Both the position numbers and the translations under genes were made by a program. Below are positions 10,751-30,139 of a DNA stretch of 64,000 nt, piece by piece. Location: NCBI RefSeq assembly GCF_022267375.1, contig NZ_JAIZBH010000001.1, forward strand, positions 3,424,001 to 3,488,000, given 5' to 3'. Source of the stretch: Leptospira sanjuanensis (GTDB taxonomy: Bacteria; Spirochaetota; Leptospiria; Leptospirales; Leptospiraceae). The number at the start of each line of letters is the position of its first letter. The first letter of the stretch is position 1. The notes beneath the pieces are model-generated. The model saw only the letters and a program-made list of their open reading frames with translations, did not search any database and was not told the DNA's origin.

Positions 10751-11492
10751 TCTTACCCAAGGAAGCGGAGAGTTCGTTTAACAAAGACGCGTCGGTCTGA
10801 TCGAGAGACAACGGAGTTAGAGAGACTTTTCCCGCAAAGAACGCGGTAAAATCCGTGCCCTCGTCCGTGGAATGTCCGAGTTCGGAACCGCCGAGATAAA
10901 AGTCCGCGATTCCTCCGATGATATTCTTTTTGGAATATGTGTCCTCGTAGGTTCGCTTGCCGAGTTTCGTTATTTTAAGATTCTCCATAGAAGGTTCGAA
11001 ATCGGCGGGGATGTTCATGTTGTATACCGTTCCTACCTTCAGAAACGAAACGTATTCACGGATGAAATGTTTGATAAATTCAGCTTCTCGAATATAATCA
11101 TATTCTTTATTTATATTTCCCGAACTCACCGCCAAAGAAAGACGATTGTGAATCGCACCGTGTCTCGCGGCGCCCACCGTTCCCGAATAATGAACGTCGT
11201 GTCCCATGTTCACGCCTCGGTTGATTCCCGATAAAACGAGATCGATCTTCGGAAAAATTTCACCGTGCAGACCGATGTTCACGCAATCGGCCGGATAACC
11301 GTCCACGATATAATGATTGTCGTTGATCCGTTCCACGCGCATCGAATCGTAAATCGACAAAGCCATGGAAGTCGCGGATCTTTCTCGCAGAGGCGCGATC
11401 AAATACGTATTGTGTTCTTTTTGAAGGACCGCTTCCAGAGCCTTGATGCCGGAGGAAGCGATTCCGTCGTCGTTGGTAATCAGAATATTCAT
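10740..11492 (-). CDS. surE: 5'/3'-nucleotidase SurE
   Basis: A 250-residue survival protein, a metal-dependent nucleoside-monophosphate phosphatase. The N-terminus [16 protein letters not shown] carries the metal-binding [24 protein letters not shown] near residue 86 holds the conserved Asn and active-site segment, both hallmarks of SurE. I place the start at ATG 11492, where the family start lies; a longer open frame to 11762 is an artefact. The start overlaps the stop of the upstream membrane gene by 4 bp (ATGA), and the stop overlaps the TPR gene, indicating tight translational coupling. Confidence 0.96.
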   Translation of the reverse strand: MNILITNDDGIASSGIKALEAVLQKEHNTYLIAPLRERSATSMALSIYDSMRVERINDNHYIVDGYPADCVNIGLHGEIFPKIDLVLSGINRGVNMGHDVHYSGTVGAARHGAIHNRLSLAVSSGNINKEYDYIREAEFIKHFIREYVSFLKVGTVYNMNIPADFEPSMENLKITKLGKRTYEDTYSKKNIIGGIADFYLGGSELGHSTDEGTDFTAFFAGKVSLTPLSLDQTDASLLNELSASLGKNVR

Positions 11493-12088
11493 AAAATCAA
11501 ATGGAGAATGGAACCGGAAATATAGAAGTAAAACACGAACGGGAACGCACCCGAAATCACGGCCGCGGTGATCGCAAAACGAACCGCATCGGAGGTTTTC
11601 AAATCGTAGATGTATTGAATTCCTCTGGATAAAATCGCGACGTAATATCCGATCAAAAAGAGAAGAATCAGAAAGTAGCCGATTCCTCCGGTCAAACCGG
11701 TTTCCCGCAGAAGAATCGCAAGCGGAGTAAAGAAAACGAAGATCGCCATACCGAAACGGCAAAGATTATACGAATAATGGACGTTTCCTGTTCTTTGTTT
11801 TCTCTGCGCGTAAAAATCGATCACAGCGCCCAACATCGTAGGAAGAATGGAAATCATCGAAAGGTTCGCCGCAAACGCGAGGAAAATCAAACCCATGGAA
11901 CCGCTCGTATAAGGAGGCGAAAGATACGTCGCGCCGACGGAAATGCTGAGTGCGCTCGGAATCAGAACGATCCACGAAAACAGATTCAGATTCTTTTCGG
12001 TTAAGTTTGCAAGAGCCGCTTCCAAACGAATCGGTTCATACAAGGAAGCTTCCAAAACTTCGAGAATGGAATTCAATAAATCTTTCAA
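11489..12088 (-). CDS. Multi-pass membrane protein (Yip1-like)
   Basis: A 199-residue protein with about five hydrophobic segments (around residues 38-55, 64-85, 112-128, 133-155 and 170-198) and a hydrophilic N-terminus containing [11 protein letters not shown]. The arrangement resembles bacterial Yip1/YIPF-domain proteins, a loose family of unknown function. Starts at a TTG 5 bp after the sppA stop, with an AGG 9 bases upstream. Position in the sppA-surE operon suggests an envelope role, but that is inference. Confidence 0.75.
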   Translation of the reverse strand: MKDLLNSILEVLEASLYEPIRLEAALANLTEKNLNLFSWIVLIPSALSISVGATYLSPPYTSGSMGLIFLAFAANLSMISILPTMLGAVIDFYAQRKQRTGNVHYSYNLCRFGMAIFVFFTPLAILLRETGLTGGIGYFLILLFLIGYYVAILSRGIQYIYDLKTSDAVRFAITAAVISGAFPFVFYFYISGSILHLIL

Positions 12089-12093
12089 GGAAC

Positions 12094-13083
<990 letters not shown>

Positions 13084-13148
13084 ATGAAATAAGAGGAGAA
13101 TTTAGACGGAGTTCCGTCCCAGTTCCCCCGAAAATCGGGGATTTTGCA

Positions 13149-13222
13149 GGAGTTCCCACATTTTCCATTCCTCACTTATACCTCCGCGAAACAAAATTCT
13201 TCGGTTTTTTAGGAGTTCCCAC
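13149..13222 (-). repeat. Two copies of the dispersed GTGGGAACTCC motif
   Basis: Exact copies at 13149-13159 and 13212-13222 on the reverse strand (read GGAGTTCCCAC on the forward strand), each followed by ATTTTC. Their centres are 63 bp apart, in the shared upstream region of sppA and the RND pump gene. Confidence 0.75.
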
Positions 13223-13260
13223 ATTTTCAAGTTTGACAGCAAAACAAACCCTTTGAGAAA

Positions 13261-13272
13261 CTGACCAGTCAG
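13261..13272. promoter_or_regulatory. TetR-type operator before the RND pump
   Basis: CTGAC-CA-GTCAG is a perfect inverted repeat 12 bases ahead of the RND start codon, followed by a further AGTCAG (13271-13276). TGAC...GTCA palindromes of this form are common TetR-family sites, and a TetR gene lies directly downstream of the pump. A TTGACA is present at 13233 but no convincing -10 was found. Confidence 0.55.
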
Positions 13273-13284
13273 TCAGAAATATAT

Positions 13285-16395
<3,111 letters not shown>

Positions 16396-16402
16396 TAAGG
16401 CG

Positions 16403-17098
16403 TTGACTTCGAACCCAAAAGAAGATCTCAAAAACGAATCCGGGAAAAAGGAAAACTTTCCCGGATTCGGAGCGCATTACCCCACTTCCGCAAAGAAAGA
16501 ATCGAAAAAATCAGTCGAAACAAGGGACAAACTTTTGGAAGCGACCTTGATGATTTTCGGAAGCAAGGGGTTTCACGAAGCGAGAGTGGAGGACATTACC
16601 GCGCAAGCGGGATTCGCCAAAGGAACGTTTTACGAACACTTCAAAAGCAAGGACGATCTGATCTATATTCTGATCGACTACGCGGCTCGAAAAGATCTGG
16701 AAATCACGCAGTCCTTGTTTCAGAAATGCACGAGTTCTCTCGCGATCCGCGAAGAATATCTCAAACCGATCCTGCTGGAGATCCATTCCAAAAAGGAACT
16801 CAACCGTGTCTGTTACCAATTCCTCACGAACGAAATTCTCACGAACGAAAAACTTCAGAAAAAAATAAACTACTACAATCGATTGTATCAGCGGTATCAT
16901 CTGAGCAATATCAAACGCGCGCAAAAGCTCGGGTATATTCGGATGGATTTCGAAAAAGAGGAGATCTTTCTGATCTTTCGATACCTGATCGAAGGGTTTA
17001 CCATCAATCAGGCATATTCTTTTTTTTGCACATTGGGGGGAGACGTGGAAATCGGATCTCTTTTGAAACTCTACGACCGATCCCTTCTCGTAACTTGA
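16403..17098 (+). CDS. TetR-family transcriptional regulator
   Basis: A 231-residue repressor. A charged, probably flexible leader of ~38 residues precedes the DNA-binding domain: LLEATLMIFGSKGFHEARVE, then DITAQAGFAKGTFYEHFKSK, the classic TetR helix-turn-helix ending in Y-x-HF-x-SK. The ligand-binding C-terminal domain is not assignable. It begins with TTG 7 bp after the RND stop and so is probably in the same transcript; the likely target is the CTGAC-CA-GTCAG palindrome before the pump. Its stop codon overlaps the first unit of a tandem hairpin repeat. Confidence 0.92.
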   Translation: MTSNPKEDLKNESGKKENFPGFGAHYPTSAKKESKKSVETRDKLLEATLMIFGSKGFHEARVEDITAQAGFAKGTFYEHFKSKDDLIYILIDYAARKDLEITQSLFQKCTSSLAIREEYLKPILLEIHSKKELNRVCYQFLTNEILTNEKLQKKINYYNRLYQRYHLSNIKRAQKLGYIRMDFEKEEIFLIFRYLIEGFTINQAYSFFCTLGGDVEIGSLLKLYDRSLLVT

Positions 17099-17205
17099 AA
17101 TGTTTTCGTAAAAAACATTTCGCTGAGTTTATCAAATGTTTTCGTAAAAAACATTTCGCTGAGTTTATCAAATACTTTCGTAAAAAACATTTCGCCGAGT
17201 TTCTG
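17098..17205. repeat. Three tandem 36-bp hairpin repeats
   Basis: Units at 17098-17133, 17134-17169 and 17170-17205. Units 1 and 2 are identical; unit 3 has a few changes (AAATACTTT for AAATGTTTT, CGCCGAG for CGCTGAG). Each of the first two holds AAATGTTTT-CGTAA-AAAACATTT, a perfect 9-bp stem with 5-base loop, and then CGCTGAGTTTATC. They lie between convergent genes, so they may end transcription from both sides. No spacers separate the units, so this is not a CRISPR. Confidence 0.9.
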
Positions 17206-17270
17206 AAACGGAAACAAACCGGAACGGACATCGCGTCGATCGGATGATCCGTCCCTTCGTCCGACTTGGA

Positions 17271-18953
<1,683 letters not shown>

Positions 18954-19405
18954 GATCCGTCCCCTTCTCTGTTTGAACCTTTTTGTAATTTAATCGAAAT
19001 CTATATTTCATTTACGTTACAATCAGATGAGAGAATTATTTCATTTTGATTACAATGCTCAAATCCGATAAAACGCCCCATGCAGGATTCAGACGGCGGC
19101 TTGCCCAGATATTTTCTTTTAGGAATGGTCCGGGAAACAAATCCGCGGACTTTGTATGGACGTTTTTCGGCTTCAAAAAACGTTACGGGAGAATCAACCG
19201 GCCTATTCCTTACCTGTAAAGAATCCGGCAAGACCGGAAAGTACGATAGGATACGACGGAAAAAGAAAGTCTTTACAACCCAATCAGTTCGAGAAGCGGG
19301 AAATTTATTTCGCATCTCCGTCGCCGTTAAAAAGACGTTGATCGGAACAAACGATCTTCCAAAGGACGAATGCGGCATTTCACAAAAGAAAGGTCTAACT
19401 AACAC
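18954..19405. other. Gene-poor divergent upstream region
   Basis: 452 bp between the porin and the ferredoxin-MBL gene. Frames here overlap the flanking gene or have no convincing start, so none is called. TTACAAT occurs at 19017 and 19050 with an inverted TTGTAAT near 18984, possible operator half-sites for the porin gene. Confidence 0.5.
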
Positions 19406-20272
19406 ATGGCAACTCTGCAAAAAAAGCGCCTTGAAAACTCGCCGGGAAACTTTTACGTAGATTCGACCTGCATCGACTGCGAAACCTGCAGGATTCTCGC
19501 ACCTTCGACATTTTCCGAAAAAAACGGAGCCTCGTATGTCCGACGCCAACCGGAAACGGCGCTCGAAAAGAATGCGGCCTTACGGGCCTTAATCGCCTGT
19601 CCGACGACCTCGATCGGAACCGAAGACAGAACCGATCTAAAAGAAGCGAAAGAAGGCTTTCCGTCGTTGATAGAAAAGAACGTATATCATTGCGGTTATC
19701 ATTCCAAGGATTCTTACGGTGCGTTTTCCTATCTGATCGTTCGAAAGGACGGAAACATTCTCGTGGATTCTCCCCGATTCGTTCCGTCACTTGCCGATAA
19801 GATCGAAAGTCTCGGCGGTATCCGTTATCACTTTCTTACGCATCGAGACGACGTCGCCGATCATCAAAAATTTCATGAACGTTTCGGATGCGAACGGATC
19901 ATTCACGAAGACGAGAGAAGCGCTGTTCCGAACGCTGAAATTTTCCTTTCGGGAAATTCGGTTTATACGTTGGCGGAGGACGTAAAGATCATTCCGACTC
20001 CCGGTCATACGAAAGGGCACGCGGTTCTTCTTTTGGACGATCGATTTTTATTTACCGGAGATCATCTCGCATACGATCCAAACCGCGATCGATTGATCGC
20101 GTTTCGAAGCGTTTGCTGGTTTTCCTGGCCGGAACAAACGAAGTCGATGAAACGTTTGTTGGATACTTCTTTCGAATGGGTTTTGCCCGGTCACGGTTAT
20201 CCCGCAAACAAGGGATACGAGACGATGCGGAGAATGTTGCAGGATTGTGTTTCTTGGATGGAGAAACGTTAG
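19406..20272 (+). CDS. Ferredoxin-domain metallo-beta-lactamase-fold hydrolase
   Basis: A 288-residue fusion. Residues ~14-75 form a small ferredoxin with Cys 22, 25, 28 and 65 (CIDCETC...CP), enough for one 4Fe-4S cluster. Residues ~90-288 form an MBL-fold domain with THRDDVADH (145-153) in place of the usual THxHxDH, then [14 protein letters not shown] and VLPGHG, which supply the remaining metal ligands. Related plant and bacterial proteins exist but their substrates are not known to me. Starts at ATG 19406; the hemerythrin-like gene converges 6 bp downstream of its stop. Confidence 0.9.
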   Translation: MATLQKKRLENSPGNFYVDSTCIDCETCRILAPSTFSEKNGASYVRRQPETALEKNAALRALIACPTTSIGTEDRTDLKEAKEGFPSLIEKNVYHCGYHSKDSYGAFSYLIVRKDGNILVDSPRFVPSLADKIESLGGIRYHFLTHRDDVADHQKFHERFGCERIIHEDERSAVPNAEIFLSGNSVYTLAEDVKIIPTPGHTKGHAVLLLDDRFLFTGDHLAYDPNRDRLIAFRSVCWFSWPEQTKSMKRLLDTSFEWVLPGHGYPANKGYETMRRMLQDCVSWMEKR

Positions 20273-20278
20273 ACATCT

Positions 20279-20680
20279 TTAAAAGAGAATGTAAATCTCG
20301 TTTTCTTCCTTTCGAATTCTCTCTCGCAAAGCGAGGATTAGTTTTTCGGTATCTTCCCGAAACTGAGATTCGTTTTTTAAAATGGAAGAAGGCAATAACC
20401 ATTTGGAATGATATGTTTTAAAAGAACTCTTTAATTCCATAGTACGCTTTTTATATTCCTCCGCAATGGATGAGGAATTTTCCACGTCGCTTTCTTTGAT
20501 TTTCGGATAGATCACGCTTTCTTCCACATTGATATGAAGTTTCAATCGAGCGCAGAAGCTAGCAAGTTCGTGAAGCAATCCGTCCATACTTTCCGAAATT
20601 TCGCCGTATAATCTTTTTTCAAGATCGGTGAGAAGTTTTTGAATTTCCGCGTATTGAACTTTATAGAATTCTATGTTCAA
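20279..20680 (-). CDS. Hemerythrin-like four-helix protein with incomplete ligands
   Basis: A 133-residue HHE-domain protein. The second-helix ligands are intact (H49 and E53 in LKLHINVEESVIYP) and H91 sits in the third helix, but Tyr10 occupies the usual first His position and Arg121 the last (RIRKEENEIY instead of HxRKEE). With so few ligands a di-iron site is doubtful. It might bind one metal or haem, or be structural. TTG start at 20680 with no strong ribosome site. Convergent with the ferredoxin-MBL gene, gap 6 bp. Confidence 0.8.
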   Translation of the reverse strand: MNIEFYKVQYAEIQKLLTDLEKRLYGEISESMDGLLHELASFCARLKLHINVEESVIYPKIKESDVENSSSIAEEYKKRTMELKSSFKTYHSKWLLPSSILKNESQFREDTEKLILALRERIRKEENEIYILF

Positions 20681-21124
20681 AATCGTTTTCCTTCACTTAG
20701 AAAATTTACAGCGTGGTCTCAAACTGACTGCACTTTATCAGAAAGATTAAGCTGCAAGGTTCTGTCCCTGACATTGCGATCCGTAAAGAGCGGTGTCATC
20801 CGTTTCCTTTGGAACAGGTTCTTATTCTACAACTTGTTCAATATAAACACTGAAAGCAAGAATCCTAAATCCAAAAAGACGAAACCCGGTTATAGGCCAA
20901 GTGTTTATTCCTTGAATTCTTCATTTGAGCGTAAGAAAAGATCGTTTGCTTCTATCACAAATTTTACAAATTCGAAACAATCTCGTTGAACGTTCCAATT
21001 TGTGTTTGTTTTTACCAGCGAAATCATCGAGGCAAAGAATGTTTCTCGATGCATAGTTATAATAGCGAACATTTTGAATTATAGTACGGATTTCATTATT
21101 ACGGTTTGACGTTAATATTTTAAT
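20681..21124. other. A+T-richer intergenic stretch
   Basis: 444 bp between divergent genes, visibly richer in A+T than the flanks. I see no gene, tRNA or clear promoter here; it should contain the start signals for the EAL protein and the hemerythrin-like protein. Confidence 0.4.
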
Positions 21125-22791
21125 ATGGGAACGCAAATACAAAATCTATCTCCGTCTTTACAGAAATCGCTACTGTATTTTTCGGATCAGTCTGCGGAAG
21201 GAATCGTTGTTGTTGATCGCGAATGGAAGAAAGTATACGCAAATCATAAGTTTCAAAATTTTTGGTCGTTTCCCAATTTCCAAATACTTTACGAAAAGAT
21301 AATACCGGTTCTAAAATCAAAAAAACAGAAATTAGAAAGCGATACGAACATCTCCCATCTTTTGCAGGAAACGGAAGAACCCGAAGATTCTTTTTTGAAC
21401 GAAACCAACTTTCAACTGCAACTGAGCGTTCACGACTTCGACGATTCTTACATGATTCGTTTCAAACCGCAACTCGGCGTTCAGCCCCGCAAGGATTACG
21501 AGGCCGGCCATTGGGATCGTAATACGAACCTTCCCAATCAAAAATACTATTTGCATCATTTCGGCAATCTTCTAGCGGAAGATGAATCGGTGTCCGAAGG
21601 TCATTTTTCCTTCCTTCTTTCCGTATCCAATCCGGACGCGATCGCATCCAGCGCAAACAATTCCTACTTTGAGGAGATTTCCGTAAAAGTCACGGATCGT
21701 TTGAAAAAATATCTGAATCCGACCGATCATCTGTTCCGAATCGAAAGCGATAAATTTCTGATTTCTTCTCCGATCGTCGATTCAGACGTCAAAGCGGAAT
21801 GGTTTGCGGAATGCCTTCGAATGCTCTTCGATTTCCCGTTCACATACGAAAACCGGGAATTTCATTTAAACGTAAACATCGGGTATACTCGTTTCGATTC
21901 CGAGGCCGGAGCCGATATGAACGGTCTGCGAATTTTAAAGGAAGCGCTTCATCGGTCCTGTCTGATCGGGCCGAATTCCCTGTTTTACTACGATCACAGC
22001 GCGATCCGCCGTTCTTCCGAAAAGGCCAAAATCGAAATCGATCTGAGAAAGGTGCTGAATCGGAACGAGTTGGAAATTCATTTTCAACCGATCATCGATC
22101 TCAAAGAGAATCGAATCTTCTCGATGGAAACGCTGGTTCGTTGGAATCATCCTCAAAAAGGAAAGCTGTTGCCCGGAAGTTTTATCTCCATCGCGGAAAG
22201 TTCCAGTTTTATCAAAACGATCGGAGAATGGATGATCTGGGAAACGTTTCGTTATTACGAAAACTCGATCTTAAAATCCAAGAACGTTTCTCTTTCTCTG
22301 AACATTTCTCCGAAACAATTGAGCGACAAGAATATCTTTCCTTTGCTGAAGGAAGCGAGCGACTTTTATAAGATTCAACCGGGTCATATCATTCTGGAGA
22401 TCGTAGAGGATTCTTTCGACGCGAAAGAAAGACAGATCGGCAAGGTTGTCGCTTCACTGAAGGATTACGGTTTTAAATTCGCGATCGACGATTTCGGAAA
22501 GGGATATTCTTCCTTGGGAAGATTGATCCACCTTCCGATCGATTACATCAAACTCGACAAGATGTTTCTTTTTAATTACTTTCAGACTTCCACGCGCGCG
22601 GTCATCACTTCGATGGTAAACTTAGTGCAGGCGATGGGCAAATCGATCATCGTGGAAGGTGTGGAAAACGAAATGCAGCACGATCTTCTCAAGGAGCTCA
22701 ACTGCGACTTCGGACAAGGATACTACTACTCTCATCCGGTCGAAATCGAACTCGCCGAGAAAATCGCGCAGAACGAATCGTTTCCCGTAGC

Positions 22792-22795
<4 letters not shown>
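21125..22795 (+). CDS. PAS-GGDEF-EAL protein, likely c-di-GMP phosphodiesterase
   Basis: A 556-residue cytoplasmic signalling protein. Residues ~15-115 resemble a PAS sensor ([19 protein letters not shown]). Residues ~130-285 are a GGDEF-fold domain whose signature is degenerate (RIESDKFLI in place of RxGGDEF), so it is not a cyclase. Residues ~300-550 are an EAL domain with ETLVRW (E335), [23 protein letters not shown] and KLDKMF, the residues needed for hydrolysis of c-di-GMP. Activity probably responds to the PAS or GGDEF module. Its stop overlaps the convergent acyl-CoA dehydrogenase by 4 bp. Confidence 0.94.
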
Positions 22796-24489
<1,694 letters not shown>

Positions 24490-24603
24490 CATTCTCTCCT
24501 GATTCTTTGGAAAGTATAAGTCCACCCGCGTTTTCAAGCGAGCAAAAAAGAATCGAACGAACTAACGTGAACTTTTGTTCGACAAAACGAAAAAGATCCG
24601 CAA

Positions 24604-27234
<2,631 letters not shown>

Positions 27235-27311
27235 ATTATAAAAATTGAAAGTTCGTCCGAACGACTTTGTTTACATTTTAATCCGACTTAACAACAGAAG
27301 CGACCGAAATC

Positions 27312-29453
27312 TTATTTCAGCTTATCGCCCGGCTTCGCGTCCTTGTGAGGAACAAACAAACTCAACGTTTCTCCCTCGCCGGAAGCGAGCAGCATCGCCT
27401 CCGAAACGCCGAATTTCATCTTTCTCGGTTTGAGATTGGCGACGACCACAACCTTTAGACCTTTCAGATCTTCCGGTTGATAAGCGACTTTGATTCCGGC
27501 GAATACGTTCTTGATTCCGAGTTCGCCGAGATCGACCTTGACGTTCACTAGTTTATCCGCGCCTTCCACCGGTCCGGCTTCCACGATCCGACCGACCCGC
27601 AGTTCCACTTTCGCGAGATCCTCGATCGAAATTTCAAGTCGTTCTTCTTGGGAAGAAGTTTCGGCAGTTTTTGCGGGTTCCGCTTTTTTGGAAGCTTCTA
27701 CGGATTGTTTGTTTTCTTCTAACATAGCGTCGATTGCCTTTTCATCCACACGTTTTGTGATCATTTCGTAGGGATTTACTTTCGTTTTTTCTAATACGTT
27801 TGCAAGATCCAGGTCGTCGAACTTCGGAGTTCCTTCCAGATTCAGGAGTTTATAAATTTTTTCCGAGATTTGAGGCACGACCGGATATAAGTAAACCGCA
27901 AGAAAACGACTTGCGTTCAAGGTCGTAGTTACGACTTCTCTCGCTTTTTCCGGATTCTCCTTGATGAGTTTCCAAGGAGCGTTGTCGTTCACATAACGAT
28001 TGACCGTATCGCCGAGACGCGCGATTTCCCGCATCACTCTCGCGTAGTTCTTTTGTTCGTATGCGGTTTTTATAATATCCTGAACCGAGACTTCGCCCGT
28101 TCCTTGTTTGATCGGTTGATTGAGCAGTTCGTTTAACAATTCCTTTCCGTCGACCGGTAAAACTCCAAGAGTGCGATCCAACTGATCCAAAATGCTAGTT
28201 GAAATTCTAGAAACCAAGTTTACGAGGTTTCCGACCAGATCTGCGTTGACTTTCGAAGTGTAATCGTCGAACGAAAGATCCAAGTCGTCCATTCCCGAAC
28301 CCAACTTGCCTGCGAGATAAAACCGAAGATGTTCGGGATCGAGGTGTTTTACGTACGTGTTCGCATTGATGAACGTTCCTCTCGACTTCGACATCTTCTC
28401 CCCGTTTACGGTGATAAAACCGTGGACGTGAACTTTGGAAGGCGCTCGATAAGCGCTTCCTTCCAACATCGCGGGCCAAAACAAAGTATGAAAATATAAT
28501 ATATCTTTTCCGATAAAGTGAACGATTTCAGCGTCGCGTTCTTTCCAAAAGGAATCGAACTTCTTTCGATCGCCTTTGAAAAAGTTCAAGGAAGAAGCCA
28601 TATAACCGATCGGAGCGTCGAGCCAAACGTAAAAGTATTTATTCTTTTCGCCCGGAATTTCAAAACCGAAATAAGGCCCGTCTCTGGAAATATCCCAAGC
28701 CTGCAGACCGTCTTCGCTATCGAGCCATTCGCTCAATTTTTTTTGAACGCCTTCGACGGTCCCGCTTCGAATCCAATCTTCCAAATAGAACTCATCGGTT
28801 CGCTTCTTTTGATCCTCGGCGGTTGCAGTTTCGACTTTTTTTCTGTGAAAGTTTCCGAGTTCGAAAAAGATATGCTCCGAATCCTTACGAACGGGAGAAG
28901 TTCCGCACAAAGCGCAATGAGAATCGATCAAATCTTTCGGACTATAAGTCGCGCCGCAAACTTCGCAGTTATCTCCGTATTGATCCTTGGATTTACAATT
29001 CGGACAAGTTCCTTTGATAAATCGATCGGGAAGAAACATCTTATCGTTTTCACAGTAAGCCTGTTCGATGTTTCTTCTCGAAATATGTCCTCTCTCTTTG
29101 AGTTTCAAATAAATTTCTTCGGAGATACTCTTGTTTTCGTTCGAATTCGTGGAATAATAGTTATCGTATCGAATTCCGAAAGAAGTTAAGTCTCTATAAT
29201 GTTCCTGTTGAACTCTCTCGATGAGTTGTTCCGGAGTAATTCCTTCCTTACGCGCCGCTAACATTACCGGAGTGCCGTGCGTGTCGTCCGCACAGAAGAA
29301 ATAACATTCGTTTCCGTTCGCCTTTTGAAAACGAACCCAGATGTCCGTTTGTATTCCTTCCAACACATGTCCTAAGTGAATCGGACCGTTCGCATAGGGA
29401 AGCGCCGATGTAACCAGTATCTTTCTTGGGATTCTTTTAAGAGAAGAGTTCAC
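27312..29453 (-). CDS. metG: Methionyl-tRNA synthetase
   Basis: A 713-residue class I synthetase charging initiator and elongator tRNA-Met. HLGH (in PYANGPIHLGHVLEG, near residue 22) and KMSKS (KMSKSRGTF, near 345) form the ATP site; eight cysteines in four CxxC-type pairs (CPNCKSK, CEVCGAT, CALCGTS) make the zinc knuckle. The C-terminal ~110 residues are a Trbp111/EMAPII-like tRNA-binding domain (VELRVGRIVEA...NLKPRKMKFGVSE), linked by a low-complexity Lys/Glu/Ala stretch. GTG start at 29453. Followed at the 3' end by a short gap to glnD on the same strand. Confidence 0.97.
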   Translation of the reverse strand: MNSSLKRIPRKILVTSALPYANGPIHLGHVLEGIQTDIWVRFQKANGNECYFFCADDTHGTPVMLAARKEGITPEQLIERVQQEHYRDLTSFGIRYDNYYSTNSNENKSISEEIYLKLKERGHISRRNIEQAYCENDKMFLPDRFIKGTCPNCKSKDQYGDNCEVCGATYSPKDLIDSHCALCGTSPVRKDSEHIFFELGNFHRKKVETATAEDQKKRTDEFYLEDWIRSGTVEGVQKKLSEWLDSEDGLQAWDISRDGPYFGFEIPGEKNKYFYVWLDAPIGYMASSLNFFKGDRKKFDSFWKERDAEIVHFIGKDILYFHTLFWPAMLEGSAYRAPSKVHVHGFITVNGEKMSKSRGTFINANTYVKHLDPEHLRFYLAGKLGSGMDDLDLSFDDYTSKVNADLVGNLVNLVSRISTSILDQLDRTLGVLPVDGKELLNELLNQPIKQGTGEVSVQDIIKTAYEQKNYARVMREIARLGDTVNRYVNDNAPWKLIKENPEKAREVVTTTLNASRFLAVYLYPVVPQISEKIYKLLNLEGTPKFDDLDLANVLEKTKVNPYEMITKRVDEKAIDAMLEENKQSVEASKKAEPAKTAETSSQEERLEISIEDLAKVELRVGRIVEAGPVEGADKLVNVKVDLGELGIKNVFAGIKVAYQPEDLKGLKVVVVANLKPRKMKFGVSEAMLLASGEGETLSLFVPHKDAKPGDKLK

Positions 29454-29467
29454 AAAAGTCAGGTTCC

Positions 29468-29501
<34 letters not shown>

Positions 29502-29524
29502 AGATTTTCATTGCAAAATCAATG

Positions 29525-29557
<33 letters not shown>

Positions 29558-29563
29558 CTCCCG

Positions 29564-30073
29564 ATGCCAATGGAGAATCTTTCATCCCTTGCAAGTAAAG
29601 TCCTGCCGGGGCATGAATTCTATGAAAAGTTCAGAGAAGAAATGAACCCCGAACAAGAGATATTCCATCTGAAGATGAACTACGCGAAGGTTCTCGTCAG
29701 CATCTGGTCTTATTCCTGCATGGCCGATGGAATCTTTCATCAAAAAGAAGGAAGTCTTGTCGGTCAGATGGTCAAAGCTCTTTTCGAAGAAGGTTGTATT
29801 TTCTTCGATCATCAGGAAGAAAAAACTTCCATCATCAGCGAGTTATCGGACGTGTTCGAAAATCCTCTTCCCGTAAAAACGGTTCGTAACTTTTCGGAAG
29901 GCAATCCGATTATGGCCGCCGGATTTTACGAAGACGCGTGCGTGATCGTGTCGATGGACGGAGGCCTTACGAAAAAGGAAAGGGAATTCCTGGACGATCT
30001 CGCCAAAGAACTCGAAATTTCTTCCATGGATAAGAAGAATATCGAGAACAGAATTCTCGAGAAAAAGAAGTAA
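29564..30073 (+). CDS. TerB-like helical protein
   Basis: A 169-residue soluble helical protein. The segment VLVSIWSYSCMADGIFHQKEGSLV, and later DACVIVSMDGGLTKKEREFLDDLAKEL, has the A-DG-x-x-x-x-E acidic pairs typical of TerB/DjlA-like domains, which bind metal. Start set at ATG 29564, with GGAGGAA six bases upstream; the frame is open back to 29522 without a ribosome site. No other tellurite-resistance gene is near, so only the fold, not tellurite resistance, is claimed. Confidence 0.78.
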   Translation: MPMENLSSLASKVLPGHEFYEKFREEMNPEQEIFHLKMNYAKVLVSIWSYSCMADGIFHQKEGSLVGQMVKALFEEGCIFFDHQEEKTSIISELSDVFENPLPVKTVRNFSEGNPIMAAGFYEDACVIVSMDGGLTKKEREFLDDLAKELEISSMDKKNIENRILEKKK

Positions 30074-30139
30074 ATCCATCTTTTTGAGAAATAATTTCTT
30101 TCCAAAGTTCCAATCTTCCCGTTTTGAGGAATCGATTCC

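Noticed and set aside
10740..11762. A 340-codon form of SurE
   Set aside because: The family start [10 protein letters not shown] is at 11492 and the additional N-terminal part lies in the membrane gene upstream in another frame.
13233..13261. TTGACA at 13233 as the RND promoter
   Set aside because: The sequence at 16-18 bases downstream (AGAAAC) does not look like a -10 element.
17098..17205. Possible CRISPR array
   Set aside because: The 36-bp units follow each other directly with no spacers and there are no cas genes.
17004..17247. Frames with 12-residue repeats (AKCFLRKHLINS-like, and KCFRKKHFAEFI-like) on both strands
   Set aside because: They are produced by the 36-bp hairpin repeats, have no start signals of their own and overlap the end of tetR.
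19080..19460. 126-codon forward frame upstream of the ferredoxin-MBL gene
   Set aside because: It overlaps the start of that gene by 55 bp, has no ribosome site and a residue mix unlike a real protein.
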